Assembly (NCBI RefSeq): GCF_043555875.1
Contig: NZ_JBIGHW010000010.1
Span: 124,001 to 188,000 of the forward strand
Source of the DNA: Pelomonas margarita
GTDB lineage: Bacteria > Pseudomonadota > Gammaproteobacteria > Burkholderiales > Burkholderiaceae_C
Direction: 5' to 3'
DNA: 64,000 bases
Position numbers and translations under genes: made by a program. Below the pieces are notes generated by a model. That model worked only from the letters and a program-made list of their open reading frames with translations, ran no database searches and was not told where the DNA came from. Below, piece after piece: positions 46,868 to 56,077 of this stretch (position 1 is its first letter; every line of letters starts with the position of its first letter).

Positions 46868-49081
46868 TCAGCTGCCGATGACGCCGCCGTCGTCCTTGGT
46901 GATGACGACGACGCCGGAACGGGGGCGGCCGGCGGCCAGCGGCGTGACGCCGTCGGAGGCCACGCTCCACTGCCCTTGCGGCCAGCTGGAGAACTGCGTC
47001 GGATTGGCGGCTGTCGAGCCTTCACCCGGGTGCTGCACACCCACGAACAGGGTCTTGCCGTCCGGTGTCATCGTCACGCCGGTGACCTCGCAGCCATTGG
47101 GGCCGGTCAGGAAGCGGCGCATCTCGCCGGTGTTGGGGTCGGCGCAGACCATGCAGTTGGCGCCGATGTTGACCCAATCGCCCGAGCCCGTGCCGGACTG
47201 GTCGGTCTGCACCCACAGGCGGCCGAACGGGTCGAACCACAGGCCGTCCGGCGCGCCGAAGTCGGCGCTGCCGGCGGGCACGTCGACGATGTTGCCCTTG
47301 TAGTCGTTCGTGGGCTTGGCGGCCTTGGCCGTGGCGGTGTCGCCGTTCTGCACGAAGACGTCCCAGCCGAAGGTCGTAGCACGCACCGTCTGGCCGGCCT
47401 CACGCCAGCGGATGATGTGGCCGTAGACGTTGTCGGCACGCGGGTTGGCCGCGTCCACACCCGGGCGCGCACCGCCGGCAGCCGTGCTGCCGTCGAGGCT
47501 GTTGCCGGAGGCGGGCGTGGTGCCGCGCCGGTCGTTGTTGGTCAACGTGCAGTAGATCTCCACCTCGGAGAAGCCGTTGATGCGCGGGCGGGCTCCCGTC
47601 CACTCGGGGCGGTCCATCATCGTGGCGCCCACAGCGTCGGCGGCCATGCGGGTCTTGATCAGGATCTTGGCCAGCACCTCGGCATCGCTGGCGCCCATGA
47701 AGTTCGGGTTGTCGCGCAGCGCGACACCGTCCTTGCCGACGGTGCCCGGCACCAGCGCCAGCCATTCGCCCACCAGGTTGCCGTCAAAGCGCGCCACGTA
47801 CAGCGTGCCGCTGTCCAGCAGGTTGCGGTTGGCCGCCTTGTTCGTCGGGTTGAACTTGCCTGCGCAGACGAACTTGTAGATGTACTCGTTCTTCTCGTCG
47901 TCGCCCATGTAGAGCGCGACATCGCCGTTCTTGTCGACGACGTACTGCGCGCTCTCGTGCTTGAAGCGGCCCAGCGCTGTGCGCTTGACGGGCACCGACT
48001 TGGGGTCGAACGGGTCGATCTCGACCACCCAGCCGAACAGGTGCGGCTCGTTGGGGTTGGTCGTCACGTCCCAGCGCGCGTCGGTGGTGTGCCAGCGGTA
48101 GCCGAAGCCGCCGGCGCTGACGCCGTAACGGCGGTTGAGCTTGCCGATCTCGGTCGTGGCCGAGGTGTCGACGGCGCCGGTGCCGCCGAAGTTGCCGTTC
48201 CAGTTCTCTTCGCAGGCCAGGTAGGTGCCCCAGGGCGTGATGCCGTTGGCGCAGTTGTTGACCGTGCCGAAGCAGGTCGTGCCGTCGGTCATGTTGCCGG
48301 TGGCGATGCTGGCGGTGTCGGTGATGACGAACTCGCGCGTGCGCATCAGCGCATGGCCTGCGGCCGGGCCGGCGATGCGCATGGGCGTGTTGGAGGTGAT
48401 GCGGCGACCGTACAGCGAGGTCTTCGCGACGCGCCACTTGCCGCCCACGCGGCGGGCTTCCAGCACGGACACGCCATGCGCGGCCTGCGACTTGCGCGTC
48501 TTGGCCAGCGTGTAGCCAGCGCCGACCTGGCCGTCGGTGAACAGGATGTCCTCGTGCGTGTACTCGTTGTTGGCCACCAGCAGGCCACGCTCGGACGAGG
48601 GCTTGCCGTCGGTGCCGTTGAACGGGAAGAAGTGCATGCCGTCGGTGTGCATGCCGTACTGCCGGGCCTGGTCGGCCGCGCTCTCGCTGGCCGTGCCGCT
48701 GAAGGGCTGACCGCCGGGCATGATGGCGTCGCCCCAGGCGACGAACAGGTTGGCCGTGTAGCCGGTGGGCACGGTCACGCGGTCGACGACGGCGCCGGCC
48801 GAGCCGCCGTGCACGGCCACGTTACGGGCGCGCGTCTCGGCCGGGATGCTCTCGAAGCCGATGCCGGGGAAGCCAGGGCCGGCCGCCACGGGGGCCGCCT
48901 GCACGGTATTCACCAGCCCGCCCAGGCTCAGGCCACCGGCCGCCGCCAGCGCGGCGGAGCCGACCGAACCTTGGACGAAGCGGCGGCGGGCACTGTCCAC
49001 CTGATCGATGACGTCACGGATGCTGGCATTGCCGGACGGGTTCAACGACTGATCGTTGGACGGATGGGACTTGCCTTTCAT
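46868..49081 (-). CDS. phoX: PhoX-type phosphatase (DUF839)
   Basis: This exported phosphatase of the PhoX/DUF839 family uses calcium and iron to release phosphate from organic phosphates. The 737-residue precursor has a twin-arginine signal (SARRRFVQGSVGSAALAAAGG, residues 30-50) and a single beta-propeller. Family segments include VAWGDAIMPGG, GLLVANNEYTHEDILF, TPWGTYLACEENWNGNF and FKHESAQYVVDKNGDVALYMGDDEKNEYIYKFV. DGLWFDPFGRLWVQTDQSG is typical of the large-type members. No Pho box is recognisable upstream, so phosphate-starvation control is only expected from the family. A PEP-CTERM gene follows by 27 bases. The name is by family and can include related phosphodiesterases. Confidence 0.88.
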   Translation of the reverse strand: MKGKSHPSNDQSLNPSGNASIRDVIDQVDSARRRFVQGSVGSAALAAAGGLSLGGLVNTVQAAPVAAGPGFPGIGFESIPAETRARNVAVHGGSAGAVVDRVTVPTGYTANLFVAWGDAIMPGGQPFSGTASESAADQARQYGMHTDGMHFFPFNGTDGKPSSERGLLVANNEYTHEDILFTDGQVGAGYTLAKTRKSQAAHGVSVLEARRVGGKWRVAKTSLYGRRITSNTPMRIAGPAAGHALMRTREFVITDTASIATGNMTDGTTCFGTVNNCANGITPWGTYLACEENWNGNFGGTGAVDTSATTEIGKLNRRYGVSAGGFGYRWHTTDARWDVTTNPNEPHLFGWVVEIDPFDPKSVPVKRTALGRFKHESAQYVVDKNGDVALYMGDDEKNEYIYKFVCAGKFNPTNKAANRNLLDSGTLYVARFDGNLVGEWLALVPGTVGKDGVALRDNPNFMGASDAEVLAKILIKTRMAADAVGATMMDRPEWTGARPRINGFSEVEIYCTLTNNDRRGTTPASGNSLDGSTAAGGARPGVDAANPRADNVYGHIIRWREAGQTVRATTFGWDVFVQNGDTATAKAAKPTNDYKGNIVDVPAGSADFGAPDGLWFDPFGRLWVQTDQSGTGSGDWVNIGANCMVCADPNTGEMRRFLTGPNGCEVTGVTMTPDGKTLFVGVQHPGEGSTAANPTQFSSWPQGQWSVASDGVTPLAAGRPRSGVVVITKDDGGVIGS

Positions 49082-49267
49082 GGGAACTCCTGAGGGGTTG
49101 AGCGGGCAATGCGCCGGGTGCGGCGGCAGGCTGGGGCACTGTGCGCGCCGCCCGTTGTGGCCTCATGTCCTGCCCCCCTGCTGTTCGGACTACGCCGCGC
49201 CACCGCAGCGCGGGCGCCTGGCGGGAGCCGGGTATCGTTGCGGCCTCTGTTCCACCACACCTGCTCC

Positions 49268-50461
49268 ATGAAGCTCGCCGTCATCGGCGCCGGCCCGGCC
49301 GGCCTGGCGCTCGCGCTGCTGGCCGCCGACAAACTGCCGGCGGCCGAGATCCACCTGTTCGACACCCGCGCGCTGGCCCACGACGTCAGCGGCGATGCGC
49401 GCACGCTGGCGCTCAACCTGGGCAGCGTGCGGCTGCTGCAGCGCCTGCAGGCCTGGCAGCCTGAGGCGGCCCAGGCCATCCAGCGCGTGCACGTCAGCCA
49501 GGCGCCACCGGCCCCGGTGGCCGGCGAGGTGTGGCTGCGCGCGGCCGACCTGGGCGTGCCGCAGTTGGGCGCCGTGCTGCCCTATGGCGCGCTGGTGGCG
49601 CCGCTGCAGCAGCGCTGGCTGGCGCTGGCTGCCGCCGCGCCACAGCGGCTGTTCACGCGCTTCGGCACCGCGGTGCACGCCATCCGCACGCCGCCCGACG
49701 GCGTCGAGCTGGACAGCGGCGAGGGCCCGCTCGTGGAGCGCTTCGACCTCGCCGTCGTCGCCGAGGGCGGCGTTTTCGCCGAGCAGGCCCGCAAGCGGAT
49801 CCGCAGCGACTACCACCAGAACGCCTGGGTCGGCACCGTGCGGCTGGCGTCGCCCGGCCTGCAGGGCCTGGCGGTGGAGCGCTTCACGCGCAACGGCCCG
49901 CTGGCGCTGCTGCCGCTGCCCGACGACGCCCAGGGCCCGCGCGCGGCGCTGGTGTGGTGCCTGCCGCAAGCCGAGGACGACATCGCCACGCTGACCGATG
50001 CGCAGCGCCTGACCGTCATCCAGCAGCAGCTGCCGGCCGCCGCCGGCCGACTCACCGGCATTTCAGCGCTGAAATGCTTTCCGCTGGGCCTGAACGCCGA
50101 GACCCGCCTGCTGCACGGCCGCGCGCTGCGCATCGGCAACGCCGCCCAGACGCTGCACCCGGTGGCCGGCCAGGGCCTGAACCTGGGCCTGCGTGACGCG
50201 CAGGCCCTGGTGGACGCGCTGCGGGAATGGACGGAGGTGGCGGCAGCCACCGGCGCCGACCTGGACGCCACGCTGGCCCGCGTGGACTGGCAGCGTGCGC
50301 CCGACCGCTGGCCCATGATCGCCGCGACCGACTTCCTGGCCCGCAGCTTCGCCTGGCGCCTGCCCGGGCTGCCCGCGCTACGCGGCCTGGCGCTGGCCGG
50401 GCTGGAGCTGGCCCGCCCGGTCAAGACGGCGCTGGCGCGGCGCATGATGTTCGGCGGCTGA
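49268..50461 (+). CDS. UbiH/UbiF-family FAD-dependent monooxygenase
   Basis: This 397-residue flavoprotein hydroxylase belongs to the family that acts on the ubiquinone ring. The dinucleotide motif KLAVIGAGPAGLALALLAADKL starts at residue 2, and VSGDARTLALNLGSVRLLQRL follows. The FAD-binding GD-type segment is ALRIGNAAQTLHPVAGQGLNLGLRDAQAL near residue 290, with H-P-x-x-G-Q-G-x-N typical of UbiH/VisC. It may be a ubiquinone-ring hydroxylase or a related salicylate-type hydroxylase. It could be cytoplasmic and membrane-associated. The start at 49268 places the FAD loop at the N-terminus. The gene is divergent from phoX and 61 bases ahead of a binding-protein-like gene. Confidence 0.88.
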   Translation: MKLAVIGAGPAGLALALLAADKLPAAEIHLFDTRALAHDVSGDARTLALNLGSVRLLQRLQAWQPEAAQAIQRVHVSQAPPAPVAGEVWLRAADLGVPQLGAVLPYGALVAPLQQRWLALAAAAPQRLFTRFGTAVHAIRTPPDGVELDSGEGPLVERFDLAVVAEGGVFAEQARKRIRSDYHQNAWVGTVRLASPGLQGLAVERFTRNGPLALLPLPDDAQGPRAALVWCLPQAEDDIATLTDAQRLTVIQQQLPAAAGRLTGISALKCFPLGLNAETRLLHGRALRIGNAAQTLHPVAGQGLNLGLRDAQALVDALREWTEVAAATGADLDATLARVDWQRAPDRWPMIAATDFLARSFAWRLPGLPALRGLALAGLELARPVKTALARRMMFGG

Positions 50462-50522
50462 GCATGACGGCCGGCCCGGTCAATGCCGTCGCCGGAGCCA
50501 CCGGGCCCGCCCCGGAACGCGC

Positions 50523-51332
50523 ATGACCGGGGTGGACCGCCGCTGCTGCCTGGGGGCCCTGTGCGGCCTGGCCGCCACGGCCATGGCGGCGCCGCCAGCG
50601 CCGCTGCGCTACATCGCCCCGGCCGCGGGCGACCGCTTCGGCAGCTATGTGTTGTCGCTGCTGGCACGGGCCCGGCCCGAGCACCTGCCTTGCCATGCGC
50701 TGCCCCAAATGCCCATCACGCAGCGCCGGCTGGAGCTGGAGGTCAGCCGGCCCGGCGGCCTGGTGGACCTGATGTGGGGCATGTCCAGCGCCCAGCGCCG
50801 GCAGGAGCTGCGGCGGTTGGAGCCACGGCTGGACGAGGGCCTGATCGGCTGCCGCCTGCTGGTGGTGCGCCGGCAGGACCTGCCGCGCTGGCCCGCCGCC
50901 CTGGCCACGGCCGCACTGCAGGCGCGTCGCGCCGGCCAGGGCCTGCACTGGCCCGATGTGGACATCCTGCGCGACAACGGCTTCACCGTCAGCACCGCCG
51001 GCAGCACCGCTGCGCTGTACGAGATGCTGGCGCTCGGGCACATCGACTACTTCCCGCGCTCGGTGCTGGAGGTGCTGGAGGAACTGGCGACGCTGGACAA
51101 CCCGGCGCTGGCCATCGTGCCCGGCCTGATGCTGAGCTACCCCGCCGGCAACCACATCTTTGCCGGCCGCCACCCCAACCCGCAGGTCGACGCGCTGCAG
51201 GCCCTGCTGCAGCAGCTGGCCGCCGGCGGCGAAATGCGCAGGCTGTTCGCCAAGGCTTTCGACCCCGTGCTCACGCCGCTGGCCCTGAAGACGCGACGCA
51301 GCATCCCGCTGCGCAACCCGCTGGACGCCTAA
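50523..51332 (+). CDS. Exported periplasmic solute-binding-like protein
   Basis: This 269-residue precursor has a short signal (MTGVDRRCCLGALCGLAATAMA) of twin-arginine or Sec type. Its fold resembles extracellular solute-binding proteins of the amino-acid (family 3) class, with DRFGSYVLSLLARA, VDLMWGMSSAQRRQEL and ILRDNGFTVSTAGSTAALYEMLALGHIDYFPRSVLEVLEEL. No ABC permease or ATPase adjoins it, so it may serve as a sensor or be an orphan. The start 61 bases after the UbiH-like gene is preceded by a weak ribosome site. The family call is moderate; binding of an amino-acid-like ligand is only inferred. Confidence 0.6.
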   Translation: MTGVDRRCCLGALCGLAATAMAAPPAPLRYIAPAAGDRFGSYVLSLLARARPEHLPCHALPQMPITQRRLELEVSRPGGLVDLMWGMSSAQRRQELRRLEPRLDEGLIGCRLLVVRRQDLPRWPAALATAALQARRAGQGLHWPDVDILRDNGFTVSTAGSTAALYEMLALGHIDYFPRSVLEVLEELATLDNPALAIVPGLMLSYPAGNHIFAGRHPNPQVDALQALLQQLAAGGEMRRLFAKAFDPVLTPLALKTRRSIPLRNPLDA

Positions 51333-51418
51333 ACGCCCAGGCCCGCAGGAGCCCCGGCTGTCCGAGCCGCGAAGGCTGTGAGGCGGCACGGCCGGGCGCG
51401 GCCCGCGACAATCCGGCC

Positions 51419-52669
51419 ATGTCTCTCCCCGCCTACATGGACGACCTCGGCCGCGCTGCCCGCGCTGCCGCCACGCAGATGGCCGCCGCCTCCACGGCCG
51501 CCAAGAACACCGCGCTGCTGGCGCTGGCCCGCCGCCTGCGCGAGGCCGGCCCGGTGCTGGCCAACGCCAACGCGCGCGACCTGGCCGGCGCCGCCGAGCT
51601 CAGCGGCCCGCTGCGCGACCGCCTCAAGCTCGACGCCAAGACGCTGGCCACGGTGGCCGAAGGCTGCGAGCAGATCGCCGCCATGCCCGACCCGGTCGGC
51701 GAGATCACCGGCGTGAAGCGCCGCCCCACCGGCATCAGCGTGGGCCAGATGCGCGTGCCGCTGGGCGTGTTCGGCATGATCTACGAGAGCCGCCCCAACG
51801 TGACCATCGAGGCCGCATCGCTGGCCATCAAGAGCGGCAACGCCTGCATCCTGCGCGGCGGCTCAGAGGCCATCCACTCCAACCTCGCGCTGGCCGAGAT
51901 CGTGGCCGCGTCACTGCAGGAAGCCGGCCTGCCGGCCGCCGCCGTGCAACTCGTCAACACGACGGACCGCGCCGCCGTGGGTCTGTTGATCAGCCAGCCG
52001 CAGTGGGTGGACGTCATCATCCCGCGCGGCGGCAAGGGGCTGATCGAGCGCATCTCGGCCGAAGCCAAGGTGCCCGTCATCAAGCACCTGGACGGCAACT
52101 GCCACAGCTACGTGGACGAGTTCGTCGACTTGAACCTGGCCGTCAAGGTGGTGGACAACGCCAAGACGCAGAAGTACAGCCCCTGCAACGCCACCGAGTC
52201 GCTGCTGGTGCATGCGGCCCAGGCGCCGGCCTTCTTGCCACGCATCGCGACCGTGTTCAAGACCAAGGGCGTGGAGATGCGCGGCTGCCTGCGCACGCTA
52301 GCCCTGGTGCCCGGCGCCATCGCAGCTGTTGAGGAAGACTGGTCCACCGAATACTTGGCGCCCATCATCAGCATCAAGGTGGTCGATTCACTCGACGAGG
52401 CGATTGCGCACATCAACCGCCACGGCTCTCATCACACGGATGCGATCCTGACGACGAATCACCCCAACGCGATGCGCTTCCTGCGCGAGGTGGATTCGGC
52501 GAGCGTCATGGTTAATGCCAGCACGCGGTTTGCTGATGGCTTCGAATACGGCCTGGGCGCTGAGATCGGCATCTCCACCGACAAGTTCCACGCCCGCGGG
52601 CCGGTGGGGCTGGAGGGGCTCACGTCAATGAAGTGGGTGGTGCTGGGGCAGGGTGAGGTGCGGAGCTGA
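51419..52669 (+). CDS. proA: Gamma-glutamyl phosphate reductase
   Basis: This enzyme reduces gamma-glutamyl phosphate to glutamate-5-semialdehyde, the second step of proline synthesis, with NADPH in the cytoplasm. The 416-residue product begins MSLPAYMDDLGRAARAA. RVPLGVFGMIYESRPNVTIEAASLAIKSGNACILRGGSEA is typical, and the cysteine of the active site lies in MRGCLRTLALVPGA near residue 288. DFVDLNLAVKVVDNAKTQKYSPCNATE and YGLGAEIGISTDKFHARGPVGLEGLTSMKW complete the family pattern. The start at 51419 lies after a long G+C-rich leader with no clear ribosome site. The upstream solute-binding gene is probably independent. Confidence 0.96.
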   Translation: MSLPAYMDDLGRAARAAATQMAAASTAAKNTALLALARRLREAGPVLANANARDLAGAAELSGPLRDRLKLDAKTLATVAEGCEQIAAMPDPVGEITGVKRRPTGISVGQMRVPLGVFGMIYESRPNVTIEAASLAIKSGNACILRGGSEAIHSNLALAEIVAASLQEAGLPAAAVQLVNTTDRAAVGLLISQPQWVDVIIPRGGKGLIERISAEAKVPVIKHLDGNCHSYVDEFVDLNLAVKVVDNAKTQKYSPCNATESLLVHAAQAPAFLPRIATVFKTKGVEMRGCLRTLALVPGAIAAVEEDWSTEYLAPIISIKVVDSLDEAIAHINRHGSHHTDAILTTNHPNAMRFLREVDSASVMVNASTRFADGFEYGLGAEIGISTDKFHARGPVGLEGLTSMKWVVLGQGEVRS

Positions 52670-52758
52670 GGCTGCGGGTACTCGCGTGAGGCCTATGCCG
52701 GGATTTCGCCCCGGCGCGATGCCACGAACCACCAGGCGCGCCTCCTCGACCTCCTGTC

Positions 52759-54336
52759 TCAGCGCAACCCGGTCACCCGCGCCTCCTTCGGCGCACTGAT
52801 CAGGTACTCCGCCGTGAACCGCTGGCTCACGCCCGCCGCCAGCGATTGCTCCCACAGCACCAGCCCCGGCTGCAGGCGCCAGGACTCCTTGGCCGGCGCC
52901 GGGCTGAACTGGGCCTGCACCTTGATGTCCTCGTGCTGCGACACCGGTGCCGCCTCCACCAGCTGCAGCGTCACCGCGTTGGCGTGGCGGTTCTCGACCG
53001 CATAGCCGCGCGTGTAGCGGTGCTCGGCGCGCGCGCCGATGAAGCCGGTGTTGCCGGCATGCTTCTGCTCGGGCTCCACCTGCACGCGCAGGCCATCGTC
53101 ACGGCCGAAGGGCAGTTCCAGCCGCTCCTCGCCAACGGCCACGTTGAGCTGGCTGTTGCCCACCAGCGCGCCGTCACGCAGCAGCTGCAGCGAACCGCGC
53201 GGCCAGCTGCCGGCTGGGAGGGCAACATCAGCCACCAGGTAGGCCGCAGCCTCGGCCTGCGGCTGCACGCGGGCGATCAGCCGGGCCTGCCATTTCTCGC
53301 TGCCTAGCGTCAGGCTGGCGCGCTGCGTGCCGCTGGCGATGTTGACGCGCAGCGGCAGCGTGAACTCGGCAGCATGACTGCCCTGGAACACCGACACGTC
53401 GAAACGCTCCAGCTCGGCGCTGCGTGAACCGGCCACGGTGACGGTCTCCTTGAACGCCGGCGGCGGCGCGGCCGCGGGTGCTGGTGCGGCCATCGCGCGG
53501 GCCTCAGGCAGCGGCCGGGGCTGGTAGATGTCCAGCGACCACGGCCGCGGCAAGCCCACGCCGACGCGGGCCGCGGCCTGCGCAGTGGACAGGCGTAGCT
53601 TCACGTCCTGCCAGTCCTCGCCGCTTTGCTGCGAGACCTGGGCCAGCCGCTCCACCGTCACGCCACCGGCCGCGGTGTCCAGCAACGCACGGTAGTTGGG
53701 CGCCCAGCCGGCCTGGGCGACGCGGTAGCTGAGCTTCAGCTCGGCATCGCGCGCGGTAGACAGGCGCACGCGCAGGCTGCGCCATTGCGGGTTGGCACTG
53801 GCCAGCCGCTCGCGCTCACCCGCCAGCGGCGCCAGCTGCTTGTCCAGCTCCTCTTGCTGACGGCGCAACTGGGCCTGGCGGGCCAGCGCGTCCTGCGCGG
53901 CCTTGCGGATGCTGTCGGCCGTGCCGGCGATGCCGGAGGCCGGCGTACCACGCGCATCACCTGCGCCCAGCGCCTTCAGGTAGCCCAGGCCGGTGTCCAG
54001 CGCGCCCAGCTCGGCGGCGATGGCGTCGCGGCGGGCTTCGAGCTTACGGATGTCCTCGTCCAGCGGCCCCTTGCCGCAGTCCGGCACGCGCTCGCGCGGC
54101 AGGGTCTCGATCTGCACCGGCCCGAGATGGACGCCGGCCGGCGCCGTGATCTGCAGCGAGTCGGGGTCGAAGCGGGCCGTCAGGCAGTGCAGCACCAGCT
54201 CCTTCGCTCCGGCCGCCACCGGGGCCAGCCGCGTGACCTGGGCACCGCCGGGGTAGACCAGCACCTCATCGATGCGGGATTGCGCCTGGGCGCCGAGGGT
54301 CAGGCTGACGAGGAGCAGGAAGGGCAAAGTTCGCAT
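52759..54336 (-). CDS. MuiA-like protein, DUF4139 domain
   Basis: This 525-residue precursor has a signal peptide (MRTLPFLLLVSLTLGAQAQ). It belongs to the 'mucoidy inhibitor MuiA' group, with an N-terminal DUF4140-like part (IDEVLVYPGGAQVTRLAPVAAGAKELVLHCL). A coiled coil (KLEARRDAIAAELGAL; LARQAQLRRQQEELDKQL) follows. The C-terminal DUF4139 beta region contains ELKLSYRVAQAGWAPNYRALLDT and ends SLAAGVSQRFTAEYLISAPKEA. The function is poorly known; in some bacteria it suppresses mucoid growth. The protein is probably periplasmic or outer-membrane attached. It is divergent from queC, 47 bases apart, and convergent with proA. Confidence 0.85.
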   Translation of the reverse strand: MRTLPFLLLVSLTLGAQAQSRIDEVLVYPGGAQVTRLAPVAAGAKELVLHCLTARFDPDSLQITAPAGVHLGPVQIETLPRERVPDCGKGPLDEDIRKLEARRDAIAAELGALDTGLGYLKALGAGDARGTPASGIAGTADSIRKAAQDALARQAQLRRQQEELDKQLAPLAGERERLASANPQWRSLRVRLSTARDAELKLSYRVAQAGWAPNYRALLDTAAGGVTVERLAQVSQQSGEDWQDVKLRLSTAQAAARVGVGLPRPWSLDIYQPRPLPEARAMAAPAPAAAPPPAFKETVTVAGSRSAELERFDVSVFQGSHAAEFTLPLRVNIASGTQRASLTLGSEKWQARLIARVQPQAEAAAYLVADVALPAGSWPRGSLQLLRDGALVGNSQLNVAVGEERLELPFGRDDGLRVQVEPEQKHAGNTGFIGARAEHRYTRGYAVENRHANAVTLQLVEAAPVSQHEDIKVQAQFSPAPAKESWRLQPGLVLWEQSLAAGVSQRFTAEYLISAPKEARVTGLR

Positions 54337-54383
54337 GCGGGTAAGCCAGGGGGTGCAGGTGCGGCAACGGTAGCATTCCGCCC

Positions 54384-55088
54384 ATGCAAGACACCCGCAA
54401 AGCCCTCGTGCTTTTTTCCGGCGGCCAGGACTCCACCACCTGCTTGGCCTGGGCGCTGGACCGCTATGCCGAGGTCGAGACGCTGGCCTTCGACTACGGC
54501 CAGCGCCACCGCATCGAGCTGGACTGCCGCAACACCGTGCGCGCCGAGATCGCCCGCCAGTTCCCGCAGTGGGCCGGCAAGCTCGGTGCCGATCACCTGC
54601 TGGACCTGTCGCTGCTGGGCCAGATCAGCGACACCGCCCTCACCAGCGAGCGCGCCATCGAGCTGCAGGCCAATGGCCTGCCCAACACCTTCGTCCCCGG
54701 CCGCAACCTGCTGTTCCTGACCTTCGCAGCCACGCTGGCCTACCGGCGCGGCGCGAGCGTGCTGGTGGGCGGCATGTGCGAGACCGACTTCTCAGGCTAC
54801 CCCGACTGCCGCGACAACACGATGAAGGCGCTGCAGGTGGCGCTCAGCCTGGGCCTGGACGCGCCCATGACGCTGGAGACGCCGCTGATGTTCATCGACA
54901 AGGCCGCCACCTGGCGCCTGGCCAAGTCCTTAGGCGGCGAGGCGCTGGTGAAGCTCATCGTCGAAGACACCCACACCTGCTACCTCGGCGAGCGCGGCGC
55001 GTTGCACGACTGGGGCCATGGCTGTGGCCATTGCCCTGCGTGTGCATTGAGGGCGAAGGGCTTCGAGCGGTACAAGGCCGGCACATGA
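54384..55088 (+). CDS. queC: 7-cyano-7-deazaguanine synthase
   Basis: QueC uses ATP and ammonia to convert 7-carboxy-7-deazaguanine to preQ0 in the queuosine pathway. The 234-residue product starts MQDTRKALVLFSGGQDSTTCLAWAL, with the PP-loop SGGQDS at residues 12-17. LTFAATLAYRRGASVLVGGMCETDFSGYPDC follows. The zinc site near the end is HTCYLG...HDWGHGCGHCPACALRAKGF, with four cysteines. Length and motifs match. Its stop overlaps the LemA-family start (ATGA). FolE, whose reaction product feeds the same pathway, is encoded 1 kb away on the other strand. Confidence 0.95.
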   Translation: MQDTRKALVLFSGGQDSTTCLAWALDRYAEVETLAFDYGQRHRIELDCRNTVRAEIARQFPQWAGKLGADHLLDLSLLGQISDTALTSERAIELQANGLPNTFVPGRNLLFLTFAATLAYRRGASVLVGGMCETDFSGYPDCRDNTMKALQVALSLGLDAPMTLETPLMFIDKAATWRLAKSLGGEALVKLIVEDTHTCYLGERGALHDWGHGCGHCPACALRAKGFERYKAGT

Positions 55089-55630
55089 CCGCCTGGCAAT
55101 GGGTGGGCGTAGCGGCCGCGGCGCTGCTGTTCTTCTGGGGCGTGGGCGCCTACAACCGGCTGATGGCACTGCGCAACGCCATCGGCGACGCCTTCACGCA
55201 GTTGGACGCGCACCTGAAGGAGCGCGGCGAGGTCTGCGACCGGCTGCTGGCCACCGTGGGCCCGCGCCTGCCCAGCGAGCAGGCCACGTTCGACGCGCTG
55301 GCCAGCGCGCAGGCCGAGTCCCAGGCAGCCGCACAGGCCGCGCGCGGCAAGCCGTGGGCGCCCGACCCCGCCGGCAGCCTGGCCGTGGCCGGCGCACTGC
55401 ATGCGGCGGCGCTCACCCGGCTGCTGTCGTTGTTGGATCACCAGCCCGAACTGCGCAGCGAGACCGAGATCGACGCGCTGGTCAGCGAGCTCAAGCTCAT
55501 CGAACGGCAGCGCGCCTTCACGCGCCAGGTCTTCAACCAGGCGGTGGCGCAGTACAACGAGGCGCTGAACCAGTTCCCGACGCGGGTGCTGGCCAACCTC
55601 TACGGCTTCAAGGAAGCGCGCTCGCTGTGA
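55085..55630 (+). CDS. LemA family protein
   Basis: This 181-residue membrane protein has one N-terminal helix, MTAWQWVGVAAAALLFFWGVGAYNRLMALRNAI. A long helical bundle follows: FTQLDAHLKERGEVCDRLLATVG, ELKLIERQRAFTRQVFNQAVAQYN and ALNQFPTRVLANLYGFKEARSL. The last of these is the LemA hallmark. The family is widespread and its function is unclear. Its start overlaps the queC stop (ATGA), so translation is likely coupled. The C-terminal F-P-x-x-x-x-A segment is intact. It is convergent with the BLUF gene. Confidence 0.88.
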   Translation: MTAWQWVGVAAAALLFFWGVGAYNRLMALRNAIGDAFTQLDAHLKERGEVCDRLLATVGPRLPSEQATFDALASAQAESQAAAQAARGKPWAPDPAGSLAVAGALHAAALTRLLSLLDHQPELRSETEIDALVSELKLIERQRAFTRQVFNQAVAQYNEALNQFPTRVLANLYGFKEARSL

Positions 55631-55651
55631 GCGGCGCGCCGCAGTGCGGCC

Positions 55652-56074
55652 TCAGCTGACCGCGATAGCGCCCGAAGCGCACATCTCGCGGAACAGCGCG
55701 GCCATCGCGCCGCCGCTCATCGCGTAGGGGTCGAGCCTGCCGGTCTCGGAGTACTTCAGCACCAGTGCCGGGTTGAGACGGTGCAGGTTGACCTGGCCCA
55801 TGTTCCAGCCGGGGAAGCCGCGCTCGACGATCTCCTCGTAGCCCAGCAGGACGACATCGCGGTGGCGCTTGTCCAGCACGATGTGCTTGTAGCGCGCATT
55901 GACCGCCTCGCGCCCGCCCTCCAGCACCTGCACGAAGATGCCGTCGCTGTAGCACAGCAGGCCGGTGATGCCCTCGGCGGGGTTGTGCTCGCGCGAGGTC
56001 TTGAGGATCAGGGCCAGGTCGGCCTCGGAGAAGGCCGCGGTAGCGCGGCTGGCGTACATCAGGCGGACGAGCAT
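55652..56074 (-). CDS. BLUF-domain blue-light photoreceptor
   Basis: BLUF proteins bind FAD and change conformation when the flavin absorbs blue light. The 140-residue product begins MLVRLMYASRA with the key Tyr at residue 7. It has Asn31 in SREHNPAEGITGLL and Gln49 in GIFVQVLEGG, then the conserved IVLDKRHRDVVLL. Trp and Met of PGWNMGQVNL are also present. It is a single domain with no output part, so it must act on a partner. It follows the folE stop after three bases on the same strand, so the two are almost certainly co-transcribed. Light control of a process linked to folate or pterin supply is a possibility, not shown. Confidence 0.92.
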   Translation of the reverse strand: MLVRLMYASRATAAFSEADLALILKTSREHNPAEGITGLLCYSDGIFVQVLEGGREAVNARYKHIVLDKRHRDVVLLGYEEIVERGFPGWNMGQVNLHRLNPALVLKYSETGRLDPYAMSGGAMAALFREMCASGAIAVS

Positions 56075-56077
56075 GGT

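Noticed and set aside
42098..49093. Long plus-strand frames opposite the diguanylate cyclase and phoX
   Set aside because: Antisense shadows without signal peptides, domains or ribosome sites.
49082..49267. Pho box upstream of phoX
   Set aside because: No CTGTCAT-type direct repeats are visible on either strand.
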